Source of the DNA: Sipunculus nudus
Taxonomy: Eukaryota > Annelida > Sipuncula > Golfingiida > Sipunculidae
Direction of reading: 5' to 3'
Assembly (NCBI GenBank): GCA_026874595.1
Contig: CM049322.1
Span: 29,947,340-30,011,339 of the forward strand
DNA: 64,000 nucleotides
The position numbers and the translations under genes are program-made. Every line of letters begins with the position of its first letter. The first letter of the stretch is position 1. The notes under the pieces are model-generated. The model saw only the letters and a program-made list of their open reading frames with translations, did no database searches and was not told the DNA's origin. Positions 1 through 12,238 of the stretch are shown here, in pieces.

Positions 1-92
1 ACGGACGGCCAGCCGGACGGACAGACGGAAGGACAACGGACAAAGACCCATCGCTATAGCCCAGCATGACTGAAAGTCAGCTGAGCTAAAAA
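1..92 (+). repeat. Right terminus of a family A Helentron-like element (A0)
   Basis: A run of GGACGG/GGACAGAC microrepeats (1-45) leads into the family A terminal hairpin (about 57-87) and the A-rich edge CTAAAAA. The same ending recurs near 11931, 18555, 20099, 24011, 40120, 55112 and 55552. This copy's hairpin is worn (CCAGCATGACT against AGTCAGCTGAGCT). The rest of the element lies outside the window. The LINE relic begins directly after it. Confidence 0.75.
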
Positions 93-3000
93 TAGTAGAT
101 TAGCTATGATAGACAAAAGGATTAAACAAATTTCACAGCTTATTAGTGTAAATTCAAAAGCTAAGGATATAGAAAGATTAAAAGAAGAAAAGCATTTACT
201 TGAAATAGAAAAAAATGAAATATTTGATAACATAACAAAAGGTGCTCAAATACGTAGTAGAGCTCATTGGATTGAACAAGGGGAAAAGAGTACGAAATAC
301 TTTTTCAAGCTGGAGAATAAAAACCAGTCAGATAACACTATTTATAAAATCAGAGAAAACAATAATATAATAGAAGATGATGAAGAAATACTAAATCATA
401 TAAATAATTATTACAAAAACTTATATACATCACACAATCCATGTGTGAAAGAGATACAGAAATACTTAAATAATATAAAATCTTTAAATGTTTTAAGTGA
501 TGAAGATAAAGATATATGTGATGCAGAAATGACAATGGATGAAATTAAAATGGCTGTAACTCAAATGAAGAAAAACAAGTCCCTAGGATTAGATGGCATC
601 CCTATTGAATTCTACGTGACTTTTTGGGACGACCTAAAAGAGTTTTTATATAATGCTTTTATAGAATCGTATCGTCACAATAAATTATGTACTACAATGC
701 GTACAGCTGTAATAGCAATATTATTTAAGAAAGGAGACAAATATAATTCAAATAATTATAGACCTATAAGCCTCTGTAACACTGATTATAAAATATTAGC
801 ACAAGTATTAGCAAATAGATTGCAAAATATTTTACCAAAAATAATTGACACAGATCAGACCGGACACATTAAAGGTAGAAACATCGGAAATAATTTACGC
901 CTAATCATGGACATATTTGAATTTGCTAATAATATAATAAAGAAGGGGGGGTTAATTTTTCTCGATTTTACAAAGGCTTTTGATAGCTTAGAATGAAATT
1001 TTATGTTTGAAACTTTTAAAAAATTTAATTTTGGTCAGAACTTTATCAACTGGATTAAAACTATTTACAATAACCCACTTTTTACCACAAAAAACAACGG
1101 ATGGTTATCTTAAAAAAATGTAATGAAAAGAGGTATGCGACAGGGCTGTCCAGTATCTGCATTACTTTTTATTATTTCAGTTGAAATATTGGCACAAAAA
1201 ATACGAACAAATTATAATATTAACGGCGTTATTTTTTTGGCAGTAAAGAAATAAAACTTAGCCAATATGCAGATGATACTACTTTGACTCTGAGAAATGA
1301 TAATTCAGTTTCAACTGCCTTGAAGGAAATTTATGAATTTGGAAACCTAGCTGATTTAAAACTAAATCTGGAAAAAACTACCGCTTTAGATCTGGGAAAT
1401 AATAAGCGGCATAAAGATCCAATAGGAGTAAAATGGACAAAACAGCCAGTAAAATGCTTAGGAATTTGGTTTGGATATGATGAGAAATGTATAGAAAAAC
1501 TAAACTGGGAAGATAAAATTGATAAAATAGAAAATAACATAAAAATTTGGAAGTTGAGGAATCTAAGTTTAATTGGAAAAATATTAATTGTTAAGACAAT
1601 ACTTTTATCCAAAATAGCATTATAAGCTTCGGTACTACCAATTCCGGACGGATTCGAAAAAAGAATAAACAAAGTTATTTATAACTATATTTGGAATAAA
1701 ACAGAAAAAATTAAAAGGTCAGTTTTAATAAGAGATATAGAGGAAGGCGGTCTTAAAATGATCGATATCAATAGTTGGTTACTTTCATTTAAAGCTGCAT
1801 GGGTACCAAGAATACTTTATGAAGAAAATAAATGGAAACATATCTTTAAATATTATTTACACAACTGTGGGCTCCATACAGACTGGGTATTTAACACAAA
1901 CTGTGTATCAATAAAGCAGTTTTGCATATTGAAACATATACCCCAATTTTATAGAGAAGTGATATTAGCTTTTAATAAATGTAAGGTTAAAAGAGAGATT
2001 ACTTCACCAGAAGATATTTTAAAACAACCATTATGGGGTAACACTGAATTTATGATCAATAATAAATGCTTATATTTTAAAGCCTGGGTTGAAGAAAATA
2101 TAATTTATATTCTAGATGTTATGAACAATGATGGCACTTTTATATCAGTCAGCAACCTTTTAAAGAAATTAAAAATAAAACACAATTGGATATCGGAATA
2201 TATACAGGTTAAAAATGCCGTTAAAAAGACTCTTTTTTTATTTCCAAAAGAACAATTCATAAAGGAATCGGTTTATCTAGAACACACATACATGCTTGGT
2301 AAACATAATATTAATATATATATGAAAAAATCAAAATTCTTTTACAATGAATTAGTAAGAAGAAATATGTCTTCTCCCAAACATCAAATTATTTTGCAGG
2401 AAAAATTTAAAAAAAGAATTAATAAGTTGGACAAAAGTCTATCAGTGTAAAATTAAAAACGTGCCAACGAAAAAACTATCAGAATTTAATTTCAAATTAT
2501 TACATGGCATTATTCCAACACGTACCAAAGTGTCCAAATGGAACTCAAATATTCCCCATCTTTGTAAATTTTGTAATGTAAATGAAAATGCAGAACATAT
2601 GCTGTATGAATGCAAATTATTGAGGGGGATATGGAAAAATATTGAGAAAATACTTCATATCCAGATAAACTGGGAAACGCTCTTCATTGGTCATAAATAC
2701 GCACTGGATGGTAATTTTGTAAAAATGAACAATTTCTTAATATCAGTAACTACGTATGCCATTTTTAGGTACAATATGCATTGTAAATATAATGAAATAA
2801 GCCTATCAGAGAGTAAAATATGACAATATGTATCGCAAGATATTATGAAACATGTATATATGCAGAAATATTTAAAATATCCTTTCGTAAAATCAAATTT
2901 TCATTGATAGATTCATAAAAATTAAAGATAGTATTTATCTGTATTTTAATATTGTATGTTTATTTATTTTTCATTATATTCTTTAATGTTATTCTGCTGA

Positions 3001-3127
3001 CAGATAAAAGTAATAAGTATTTTGAATGTATTCATTCCATCCCCTCTATCTGTCGGAGTGGATATGGCTTTGTCAAAGGCAGAGTATATTGCAATAAAGG
3101 TCATTTAATAAAAAAAAAAAAAAAAAA
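93..3127 (+). pseudogene. 5'-truncated, broken L1/Tx1-type LINE ORF2 (reverse transcriptase and zinc knuckle)
   Basis: This is a decayed non-LTR retrotransposon ORF2. Its product would have copied element RNA at a nicked target. The reading starts in the linker before the RT (about 106) with the GEKSTKYFFKLE block. It continues through KSLGLDGIPIEFY, NNYRPISLCNTDYKIL and DQTGHIKGRN to RT motif A, FLDFTKAFD (ends about 985). A TGA follows at 994-996, where a Trp codon is expected. Motif B (RQGCPVSALLF) lies near 1138-1170 and motif C is YADD at 1266-1277, in shifted frames. Further fragments lie at 1284-1625, 1758-2450 and 2461-2823. The last carries a C-x2-C-x7-H-x4-C knuckle (about 2554-2613). 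The endonuclease domain is missing, so the copy is 5'-truncated, typical of aborted reverse transcription. An A-run at 3109-3127 marks the 3' tail. At least three stops or frameshifts make it dead. It belongs to a different lineage from the LINE at 57707-61655. Confidence 0.9.
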
Positions 3128-3148
3128 TTGAAAATAACATGGTTTAAT

Positions 3149-4500
3149 AAACAAGGCTTATAGGCCTAATGTGAACCTGTGAAATGGAATATACATTAAG
3201 TATAATTCTTCCATGTTGAGCCATTATTTCTCAAGTACATGTGTGACATGAATATGTACAATGCAAGACTAAACATTTTGAACCCGAGTATATGCTCCAA
3301 TTACACAAATGTCACTCCTTAAATACTGGCATTGATGTACACAACACAAAATAATTGTAGGTGGTGCCACTAGTCTTGTGTATGAAAAAGTGATTGAAGA
3401 TGTATTGATATGCAAAATTTAAGGTAGATACTTCAAACCACTTTATGGCTACTGGTACTTGCATAGATGCATGGAGCCAAAAACAATTGCAGGTGGCACC
3501 AAAAGTCTTGTATACATCAATACTGACCGAGATGTATGGAGATGCATAATTTCAGCCTGGTATGTTACAGCACTCCTGAGAAATAAGCAGGGACATACAC
3601 TGTGCAAAAATGATGGTAGGTCGCACCACCAGTCTTATATATGACAAAGCTATCAGAGATGTATACATATGCCCAATTTCATGGCTCATATATCAAATCC
3701 CTTCTGAGAAATAAGCAGGGACATGCACTGTGCAAAAATAATGGCAGGTGGTGACACCAGTCTTGTGTACAAGAAAGCCATGAAAGATGCAAGGACAGGC
3801 CAAAATTTCAGGCAGATACATCAAACTTCTCTTGAATCAGATGCACTGGGCTGACCAAGCTCAGCTGAGGCACACAGTAGCCCAAAGTCAAGCGAAGCTA
3901 ATTGCATGCTGCAATGCACCTGGCTGCACTGAGTAAACTCCTGACATGCTGCACAATCTGATACAGTTGGCAGTCTGCCAAAGCTATGAATATATATCCA
4001 GACTTAAACTTAGCCTGTTACCAAATCTGTAGTAGTTGGCAGTCTTCCAAACTATTTATTGATACAGACAAAATTTTGGCATGTTGTCAAATCTGTTTAT
4101 ACATACTGAAAGACTCTGGCTACAAGGCTTTTGTGGTGAACGCCCTGTAGGGTACGGTGTACCTTGTACAAGCTCTGTAAGGTATGATTAAGCTAAACAT
4201 ACATACTTGTTTGGTATGAGGTGACCTGGTAGGAAGGCTGGAAGATATCCAGGCACACATGTGGTGGTTAAAATCAGAAGGGTATATAACAACTAAAATA
4301 AAGTGTTCCACAGCCTTGTGAACTGGCCAGCATTGTTGTGTAGGTTCCATTGACACGTTTGATATATAGTATGGGATGTGACATTCTGAGGAACCTCGTC
4401 ATCAACTCGGAATAAAAAGTCCACTCCACTTTTTTAAGAACATGGTAGCCATATATGAGATAGTACCACACCATTGCATAAGCTCACAGGTTTGCTAAAA
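3149..4500 (+). mobile_element. Family B Helentron-like element B0 (complete, simple copy)
   Basis: The left end reads ACAAGGCTTATAGGCCTAAT, a diverged form of the AGGCCT-AC-AGGCCT palindrome, followed by the inverted repeat GTGAACCTGTG. The right end at 4468-4500 carries the complementary CTCACAGGTTTGC followed by TAAAA, after the family motif CACCATTGCATAAG. The body has about four units of roughly 110 bp, each with a variant of GGTGGCGCCACC, then a section rich in CTGCACTGAGTGAACTC-like and CAGTCTGCCAAAGC-like motifs. It lacks the D insertion seen in B1 and B4, so it gives the empty D site near 3349. No protein of its own is encoded. Helentron-like membership is inferred from the end structure. 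Confidence 0.7.
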
Positions 4501-4698
4501 TACCCCTGGTTAAAAATGATGTAGACAGGAAACCACTGACTGAATTCATCATTAAGGCATGTGATCCTTGAGGATGACATATTTTTATGAGACATTTAAT
4601 ATAGCTTACTATTTCTTATGCATTGACCCAATTATTAAAATTAGTACAATACAATAAACATTTCTAAGGGAAGAATATGCTAGGTTCCGCATATTTAA

Positions 4699-6757
4699 CT
4701 AGACATTTCTTGGCACCGCTGGTGCCATAGTATCGCCAGACAAATGAGGTTTTGTGGTATTTTGTTGATATAATGTGATGTATTTGTATTTTAGCAATGA
4801 ATGTGAGAAACATTTGTACAAAATATAGGAATATTTAAAGTGAAGGCAATTGTTATGTAAAAGGTTATGTATAAATAGAAGTATATATTTAATGATGTAT
4901 TGAGTTGTATATGTATGTTTGGAGTAACTTGTTTGAGAATAATATAGAGTAAAGCAGAAAGAAAGAGAAAGAGATGGATAGACAGGATTTCAGAGAGATG
5001 GAGAGATATGATAATGAGAATGAAATAATAATATCTGTTATATTTTGTTTCACATCATATTTTGTTCTTTGTAATAAATTGTTATATTGTCATAAAAATT
5101 GTCATTTGTTCCTTATCAATAGCATAAATTGTGGAAAAACAAGAAAATAGAGTAGGGGTTGCCACCATGCAGTTCCCAGCAAATGACTCATCACATTACC
5201 CATATTTATCTATATGCATAATATGAAAGATATCTGCCAATTAGTTTCCAGCACATGACAACACTATCCAACAACTTTTTAATTTTTATTTTATAATGCT
5301 GACAATACTGTCAAGTCCCATATCGGCAACATTCATGAGCCATTTTAAATAGTCTTCGTCCAAAGGTCAAGACCACTCTCAAAGGAAAATGATCCAGTAG
5401 TGACTCTGTGGTACACCCAGTGCACTAATTCATTTATCACTGACCATCTTATCTATTTATAGAATCTGACCATGGCCCAGAACTGCTGATGTTTGGGCAA
5501 AACATGATGCAACACCATGTGCAGACCACTAGCTGAAGCAATCCCCCAGGTTCACTGGAGATTTTCATGATTGTTGGTGATTTTTACCATATATGGCAAT
5601 ATTTAATGTCAAGTCCACTCTCATATGCAAGGTCAGGACCCAAATTTAAATATATCTCATCCCATAATCCAAATCTATGTATATGCATAATATAAAAGAA
5701 ATCTGTAAAATTAGTTTTTGACTTATAATGCTCACAGTGCTGTCAACTGGCCCTTTTTAAGATATTCATGATTTTATGTTTTTCACCAAATATGGGAATA
5801 TTCAAGGTCAAGGTCACTCTCATAGTCACGGTCATGACCCCAAATCAATAAACTGCATTCCAAAATATCCAACATTTGAAAAAAAAAATTAAATTAAAAA
5901 AAAATAATTTAAATTAAATTAAATTTTAAAATTAAATTTAAAATTAAATATACCTCATTCCATAAACCAAATCTATATACATGCATAACATGAAAGAAAT
6001 CTGTCCATTACTGTTTGACTTATAATGCTCACAGTATATACTGTCAAGTGGCAATGATGGGGTATTCAAAGGTGCAAAAAACAAGAAAAGGGCAACAGGT
6101 GGCGCCACCTATCTTCTGCCAAAGACAAAACTATCCAAGATGTTCCGTCAACTTGATTTTTGGACCAATCCATGCATCCCTTTTTAAGATATTCATGATT
6201 TTATGTTATCATCATATATGGTAATATTCAAGGTCAAAGCCACTCTCAAAGGAAAGGTCATGACCCCAATTTTAATATACATCATCCCATAACCCATACC
6301 TATGTACATGCATAATATTAAAGAAATCTGTCAATCAGTTTTTGACTTGTGATGCTAAAAGTACTGTCAAGTGGCAATGATGGGGGTATTAAATGGCACA
6401 AAAACAAGAAAAGGATACTAGGTGGCACCACCAGTTTCCGGTACATGACATCACTATCCAAGATCTTTGTCCAACTTGATTTTTGGATAAATCCATGAAA
6501 GATTTCTTGAGATATTTAAGAATTTGTGTGATTTTCCCCAAAAATGGATCTATTAAAGGTCAAGGTCACTTTCCTAGTTTAGGTCATGACCCCATTTTAA
6601 ATAGGCTTCGTCCTCTCACCTACATCTATAAATGTGTCAAGTTTGAAAAAGATCCTTGAAATATTTTTTGAGTTATTGTGTCCAAAAGAAATCTCTGCGG
6701 CGGCGGCGCAACCCTGCCTAAACCATAGTATCTCCAGACTATGTCTGGCGATACAAT
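4699..6757 (+). mobile_element. Family C Helentron-like element C1
   Basis: The left end has the hairpin TGGCACC-GCT-GGTGCCA (4711-4727) followed by the inverted repeat GTATCGCCAGACA. The right end (6728-6754) is a hairpin with arms GTATCTCCAGAC and GTCTGGCGATAC around a TAT loop, with one internal mismatch. A GCGGCGGCGGCGC tract (about 6698-6710) lies just before it. The body contains about four imperfect units of 200-330 bp built around phrases such as AAGGTCAAGGTCACTCTCA, TGACTTATAATGCTCACAG and GTCAAGTGGCAATGATGGGG. Region 4740-5150 is AT-rich and not repeated here. Short AT-only sequence occurs at 5880-5950. No coding capacity was found. C2 on the other strand (33624-40413) is its main relative and shares both ends. 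Confidence 0.7.
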
Positions 6758-7046
6758 TATCATTTATTGAAATGGGGTTACAACAGTTCACTGGTATATA
6801 TTGCCAAATAGCCATAACCCTATATCCCTCATTATATATATATCATATTTCTTTATACTTTATCTTGTATGGGATATTCCCTTGGATCTGAGGTTTATAT
6901 ATGCAATCCAAACTTTCCTTTCCCAAACAAATTTATTTCACTTTTTTTATGTACAGGTCTTTTGAAGAGAGATACGATTCACTGGAGTGAAATAATATAT
7001 ACAGAATGAAAGTAAAGATTTCCCTTCTTCTCTTATTTTTCTATTT

Positions 7047-7052
7047 TTTATT
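7047..7052 (-). promoter_or_regulatory. Candidate polyadenylation signal AATAAA
   Basis: AATAAA on the minus strand lies about 50 bases past the stop codon of the receptor-tail exon at 7103-7335. The position suits a short 3' UTR, but the area is AT-rich and chance occurrence is possible. Confidence 0.4.
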
Positions 7053-7102
7053 AAGGTAAGTATTTTATAGCTGCACACTGTTATGAGGTTGTTCTTTGAT
7101 TT

Positions 7103-7335
7103 TCATTTGAAATTTGCTTTACAGCCGAAAATTCTGCTTATTTGCAATGATAACCCTGACAAACAGCAGTGCAAATAATATTGACAAATATGAAAATGTT
7201 TACTGACTGGATTTGAAACGTTCTTGCCAGTTTCAACTCGGGAATAGAGATCATCACCAACTGAAGGGGCTGCTGCTCCATCACCCATGTTCTGGTACAC
7301 GGCTGTCACATTCTCATAGACGTCTCCTGCTGCAT
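7103..7335 (-). CDS. Last exon of receptor-like cytoplasmic tail (YENV, YQNM, YSRV motifs)
   Basis: The minus-strand exon begins after the acceptor ...AATGTAG (7336-7337) and runs to a TGA at 7103-7105. It supplies two bases to complete a phase-1 codon and then 76 residues. Near its start are AAGDVYENVTAVYQNM and then DDLYSRVETGK. YENV and YQNM fit Grb2-type (YxN) SH2 ligands, and YQNM also fits the PI3-kinase p85 ligand YxxM. YSRV with its preceding residues resembles an ITIM-like motif. The last ~40 residues look unconstrained, so the true end could instead be a splice donor (GTCAGT after ...SNP). Phase 1 matches the 27-bp exon at 40525-40551 and the large exon at 55598-55978. The gene identity is unknown. 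A transmembrane immune or scavenger-type receptor is the likeliest class. Confidence 0.55.
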
Positions 7336-7582
7336 CTACATTAGAGTTCACATGTGTATATCAAATACAAGTTGAAGTATTTCATAGTTGACACGTACAA
7401 GATGTTATCCAGTGGTTGTTAAAGCCTTTCCATCTATTTTACAAAATTTATATTAAAATAGGAAGAGCAACAGCATCATGAGATGTATTAATCCCATGTT
7501 TTTTTTAAATACTTCCAATTCGTTACTCTAAATGTATCATAAAAAGTGATAACATCATCAAACTTGTTTGGTGCAATATATA

Positions 7583-8565
7583 AACAAGGGACCTTTGGGT
7601 CATGGTGCTCAGTGAAATTTACATTTATTCATTTTTTTAAATATACATATTAACATTTGAAAAGTTAGGAGGAAATGGCCCTGGCATCTGGTGATAATCA
7701 AATACTAAATATATGTTTGCCTTATTAATACTGTGTACTTTTATGGACTATATATCAAAGATGCAGGAACCTCTTGTGATCCAATAATTGTAGAATTATC
7801 AGTATTTCAACTATGTGACAGTAATATGTGCTTAAAATACCCATTCCACTGGCAGTGTGAAACCCTGTGAATTATAGAAAAAGGAAGAAAGTGGAGAGTG
7901 GCTGAAGTACAATAATACATGTTTAATTTATTAACTAGAATAAAATTATGTAAAAAAATAAAATATTCTGTTTTCAAATGAGCATATAACAAATCTGATA
8001 AGTAAATACTGTACTGTAAAATACATGGGAATTATGGCCTGGAACAATTAAATAAAGTAATAAGAAAAAAAAAACATGATGTGCCTAAAGAGCTTTAGCA
8101 TTTCTGCACATACATTTAGGGTATGAAATTTAATTTAACAGTGCTTATAGGAAGGGACCCATGGGTCACGGTGCTCAGCTGAAGTTTGAAATTTTAGCAA
8201 ATGCAAAATATGCAAAATATTCTATTGTAATGTTTTTCATTTATATAAGAATATGAGAAGCTAAGAGGAAAGGGGCCCTTCTACTTGGTTATAATAAAGT
8301 TCTAAATATATGATTGCAAACAAATACTCTGACAAGATTGCCATGAAGAAAAACAATAAAAGTTTTGAGATAATGTGATGCATATGAAATTTACCGATGG
8401 ACAGGCAAGTGGACAGAATGGACTAATACCTTTATTTCACTTTCAAGGGAATAATGCATTTAAGTTTATATATAAGCCTATTTTTTTAGCATATCCACTT
8501 TTTCCATTAAAAGTTTTTATCTGAGTCATTTTTTTTATTTACAAGTTTTATAAATTTTTAATAAA
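7583..8565 (+). repeat. Two tandem family A left ends without matching right ends
   Basis: AACAAGGGACCTTTGGGTCA at 7583 and GGGACCCATGGGTCA at 8154 both carry the family A left palindrome and the GCTCAG inverted-repeat start. Both are followed by related AT-rich sequence (for example ...GTTAGGAGGAAATGGCCC against ...CTAAGAGGAAAGGGGCCC). They look like 5'/3'-incomplete copies of an A subfamily lying head to tail before A1. No gene is visible. The short minus-strand open stretch at 7807-7992 has no coding signal. Confidence 0.55.
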
Positions 8566-11500
8566 AACAAGTGACCCATGGGTCATGACGCTCAGCTGAC
8601 TGGGAAGAGATTTGCAAAAGGAAATTTTATCATCTGAATGGTAGTATACAACCATTTAACTGAAGCATCAAACAGGCTGAGATTGTGTCTGTATTAATAT
8701 ATCTCAAAAATAGAGAAAAAATGTGTAAACTTTAAAAAAATACAGGTGGCTCCACCAGTCTGCAGAAACTAATAAAATCACTTAATGTTCAATATCCATG
8801 CAAAGAAGCATGGTGGTCTCTGGATTAATTGTTCAGATACTTCAGCTTTTGTATCAAATTTTCCATTATTCTGAGGGATACTTTGGAGTCCTATAGCTTG
8901 AAGGATATTGGTAACAGAGACCTAATTTCAGGTTTCCACAGACATTTTTCATAGGTCTCTCAGAATGTCAAGAATGAAGATTCTAGGTCCAGTCTTTACG
9001 ATTTGTGCCCTGTTAACAGATGTTCACATTTTTGAAGGTCTCAAAAATAGAGAAAATAATTCGTAAAATATCGAAAAATACAGGTAGCTCCACCAGTCTG
9101 CAGAAACTGATGAAACATCTCATTATCAATATGTATGCCAAAATCATGAGCATCAGTTTTGTAGTGATTGAGATACTGGAGTTTTTGTATCAAATTTTTC
9201 ACTATTCTGGGGGGTACTTTGGGGCCCCATAGCTCAAAGGATATGAGTAACAGACACCTAATTTCTGGTTTCCATGGACTTTTTATAGGTCTCTCAGAAT
9301 GTCAAGAATGAAGATTCTAGGTCAAGTTGTTATGATTTGTGCCCTGTTAACAGATGTTCATATCTTTAAAGGTCTCAAAAATAGAGAAAAAAATTTCGAA
9401 AAAAGCCCGAACAAATACATGTGGTGCCACCAGGCTGCAGAAACTGATGAAACACTCCATGATCAATATCCATATAAACAATTATGGTGATCTCTGCATT
9501 AGTTGTTCAGATACTTCAGCTTTTGTATCAAATTTTCCATTATTCTGAGCTTTACTTTCGAGTGCCATAGCTCAAAGGATAAGGGTAACAGAGACCTAAT
9601 TTCAGGTTTCCATGGAGACTTTTCTAAGATTTCATGGGTCTCCCTGTGTGTCAAGAATGAAGATTCTAGGTCCAGTCGTTACAATTTGAACCCTGTTGAA
9701 CCATCTCATGATCTATATGTATGCCAAAAATCATGACCATCAGTGATGTAGTTAATGAGATACTGAAGTTTTTGTACGAAATTTACTATTCTGGGGGGTA
9801 CTTTGGGGCCCCATAGCTCAAAGGATATGGGTAACAGAGACCTAATTCCTGGTTTCCATGGAGACTTTCCATAAGTCTCTCAGAATGTCAAGAATGAAGA
9901 TTCTAGGTCCAGTCTTTATGATTTTTGCCCTGTTAACAGATGTTCACATTTTTAAAGGTCTCAAAAATTGAGAATTCGTAAAAAATCGAAAAATACAGGT
10001 TGCACCACCAGTCTGCAGAAACTGATGAAACATCTCATTATCAATATGTATGCCAAAATCATGAGCATCAGTTTTGTAGTGATTGAGATACTGGAGTTTT
10101 TGTATCAAATTTTTCACTATTCTGGGGGGTACTTTGGGGCCCCATAGCTCAAAGGATATGAGTAACAGACACCTAATTTCTGGTTTCCATGGACTTTTTA
10201 TAGGTCTCTCAGAATGTCAAGAATGAAGATTCTAGGTCAAGTTGTTATGATTTGTGCCCTGTTAACAGATGTTCATATCTTTAAAGGTCTCAAAAATAGA
10301 GAAAAAAATTTCGAAAAAAGCCCGAACAAATACATGTGGTGCCACCAGGCTGCAGAAACTGATGAAACACTCCATGATCAATATCCATATAAACAATTAT
10401 GGTGATCTCTGCATTAGTTGTTCAGATACTTCAGCTTTTGTATCAAATTTTCCATTATTCTGAGCTTTACTTTCGAGTGCCATAGCTCAAAGGATAAGGG
10501 TAACAGAGACCTAATTTCAGGTTTCCATGGAGACTTTTCTAAGATTTCATGGGTCTCCCTGTGTGTCAAGAATGAAGATTCTAGGTCCAGTCGTTACAAT
10601 TTGAACCCTGTTGAACCATCTCATGATCTATATGTATGCCAAAAATCATGACCATCAGTGATGTAGTTAATGAGATACTGAAGTTTTTGTACGAAATTTA
10701 CTATTCTGGGGGGTACTTTGGGGCCCCATAGCTCAAAGGATATGGGTAACAGAGACCTAATTCCTGGTTTCCATGGAGACTTTCCATAAGTCTCTCAGAA
10801 TGTCAAGAATGAAGATTCTAGGTCCAGTCTTTATGATTTTTGCCCTGTTAACAGATGTTCACATTTTTAAAGGTCTCAAAAATTGAGAATTCGTAAAAAA
10901 TCGAAAAATACAGGTTGCACCACCAGTCTGCAGAAACTGATGAAACATCTCATGATCAATATGTATGCCAAAAATCATGACCATCAGTGATGTAGTTAAT
11001 GAGATACTGAAGTTTTTGTATGAAATTTTTCACTATTCTGGGGGGTACTTTGGGGCCCTATAGCTCAAAGGATATGAGTAACAGAGACCTAATTTCTGGT
11101 TTCCATGGACTTTTTATAGGTCTCTCAGAATGTCAAGAATGAAAATTCTAGGTCCAGTAGGTCCAGTCTTTACAATTTGTGCCCTGTTAACAGATGTTCA
11201 CATTTGTAAAGGTCTCAAAAATAGAGAAAACATTTCATAAAAAATTGAAAAATACAGGTAGTGCCACCAGTCTGCAGAAACTCATGAAACATCTCTTGAT
11301 CAATATGTATGTAGTTAATGAGATATTGAAGTTTTTGTATGAAATTTTTTACTATTCTGGGGGTACATTGGGCCCCCATAGCTCAAAGGATATTGGTAAC
11401 AGAGACCTAATTTCTTGTTTCCATGGAGATTTTTCATAGGTAGCTCAGAATGTCAAGAATGAAGATTCTAGGTCCAGTCTTTACGATTTGTGCCCTGTTA

Positions 11501-11931
11501 ACAGATGTCCACATTTTTAAAGGTCTCAAAAATAAAGAAAATATTCGTAAAAAATCGAAAAATACTGGTGGCGCCACCAGTCTGCAGGAACTGATGGAAC
11601 ATCTCATGATCAATATGTATGCCAAAAATCATGACCATCAGTGATGTAGTTAATGAGATATTTAAGTTTTTGTAGGAATTTTTTTACTATTCTGGGGGGT
11701 ACTTTGGGGCCCCATAGCTCGAAGGATATGGGTAACAGAGACCCAATTCCAGGTTTCCCAGGAGATTTTTCATGGACCTCTCTGGATATAAAGTAAGAAG
11801 ATTCCAGGTCCAGCGGTTACGATTTGTGCCTTGTTAACGGACAGACGACCGGATGGCTGGATGGCCAGACAGACGACAGACAAAGAGTGATCACTATAGC
11901 TCAGATGACTTACAGTCAGCTGAGCTAAAAA
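8566..11931 (+). mobile_element. Family A Helentron-like element A1 with ~305-bp tandem array
   Basis: The left end AACAAGTGACCCATGGGTCA (8566 on) contains the GACCCATGGGTC palindrome, followed by TGACGCTCAGCTGACTGG. The right end (11899-11931) is the hairpin with arms AGCTCAGATGACT and AGTCAGCTGAGCT, then AAAAA, preceded by a GACAGACGAC-rich tract (11838-11880). The body is about ten units of ~305 bp. Each includes GGGGGGTACTTTGGGGCCCC, CAGAATGTCAAGAATGAAGA, GTGCCCTGTTAACAGATGTT and a GGTGGCGCCACC-type palindrome. All short open frames here repeat with the units and are not genes. Part of the array was recently duplicated (see 9096-10950). Confidence 0.75.
9096..10950 (+). repeat. 915-bp exact tandem duplication (three array units)
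   Basis: Sequence from about 9096 to 10035 reappears 915 bp downstream, from about 10011 to 10950, with no difference seen by eye. Three short open frames recur letter for letter at the same offset. 915 equals three 305-bp units. Neighbouring units differ clearly from each other, so this is a recent higher-order duplication or an assembly duplication. Confidence 0.85.
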
Positions 11932-11995
11932 CTGAAATATAAGTTAAAATATTAGAACTGTTGCAAAATTTGCAATCATTATATATCAAGAGTAA
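11932..11995 (+). repeat. ~60-bp direct repeat flanking A2 (left copy)
   Basis: ACTGAAATATAAGTTAAAAT... through ...GCAATCATTATATATCAAGAGT recurs at 18553-18615 with only a few changes, each time straight after a family A right terminus. It is not found after the other A right ends in the window. It therefore brackets A2 on both sides. Confidence 0.75.
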
Positions 11996-12238
11996 AACAA
12001 GGAACCTATGGGTCACGGCGCTCAGCTGTTATATATGATAAAAAAATATGATTTAGAAATGAGGCACATGCTGGTGTAGAGTGGTAATAAATATAAGCTG
12101 TATTATGAGTTGTTGTTGTTTAGCTTATGTATGATATTGATAGTACCTTTGGAGACAGGGAAGAGGAGTACTATGTCACACAGATTTTGACTCTTATAAG
12201 CAGAACATATAATATAGGAGTTTAACAATTTATTAAAA

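Noticed and set aside
6956-7053. Plus-strand exon candidate: acceptor TTTTTATGTACAG, ATG with a hydrophobic 16-residue start (MKVKISLLLLFFYFLL) and donor AAG|GTAAGT
   Set aside because: The splice sites are good, but the sequence is low-complexity T-rich, no downstream plus-strand exon was found, and it overlaps the 3' end of the better supported minus-strand gene.
9299-10651. Repeated open frames of 63, 64 and 77 codons
   Set aside because: They recur with the array unit, overlap in several frames and have no domain; they are by-products of the tandem duplication.
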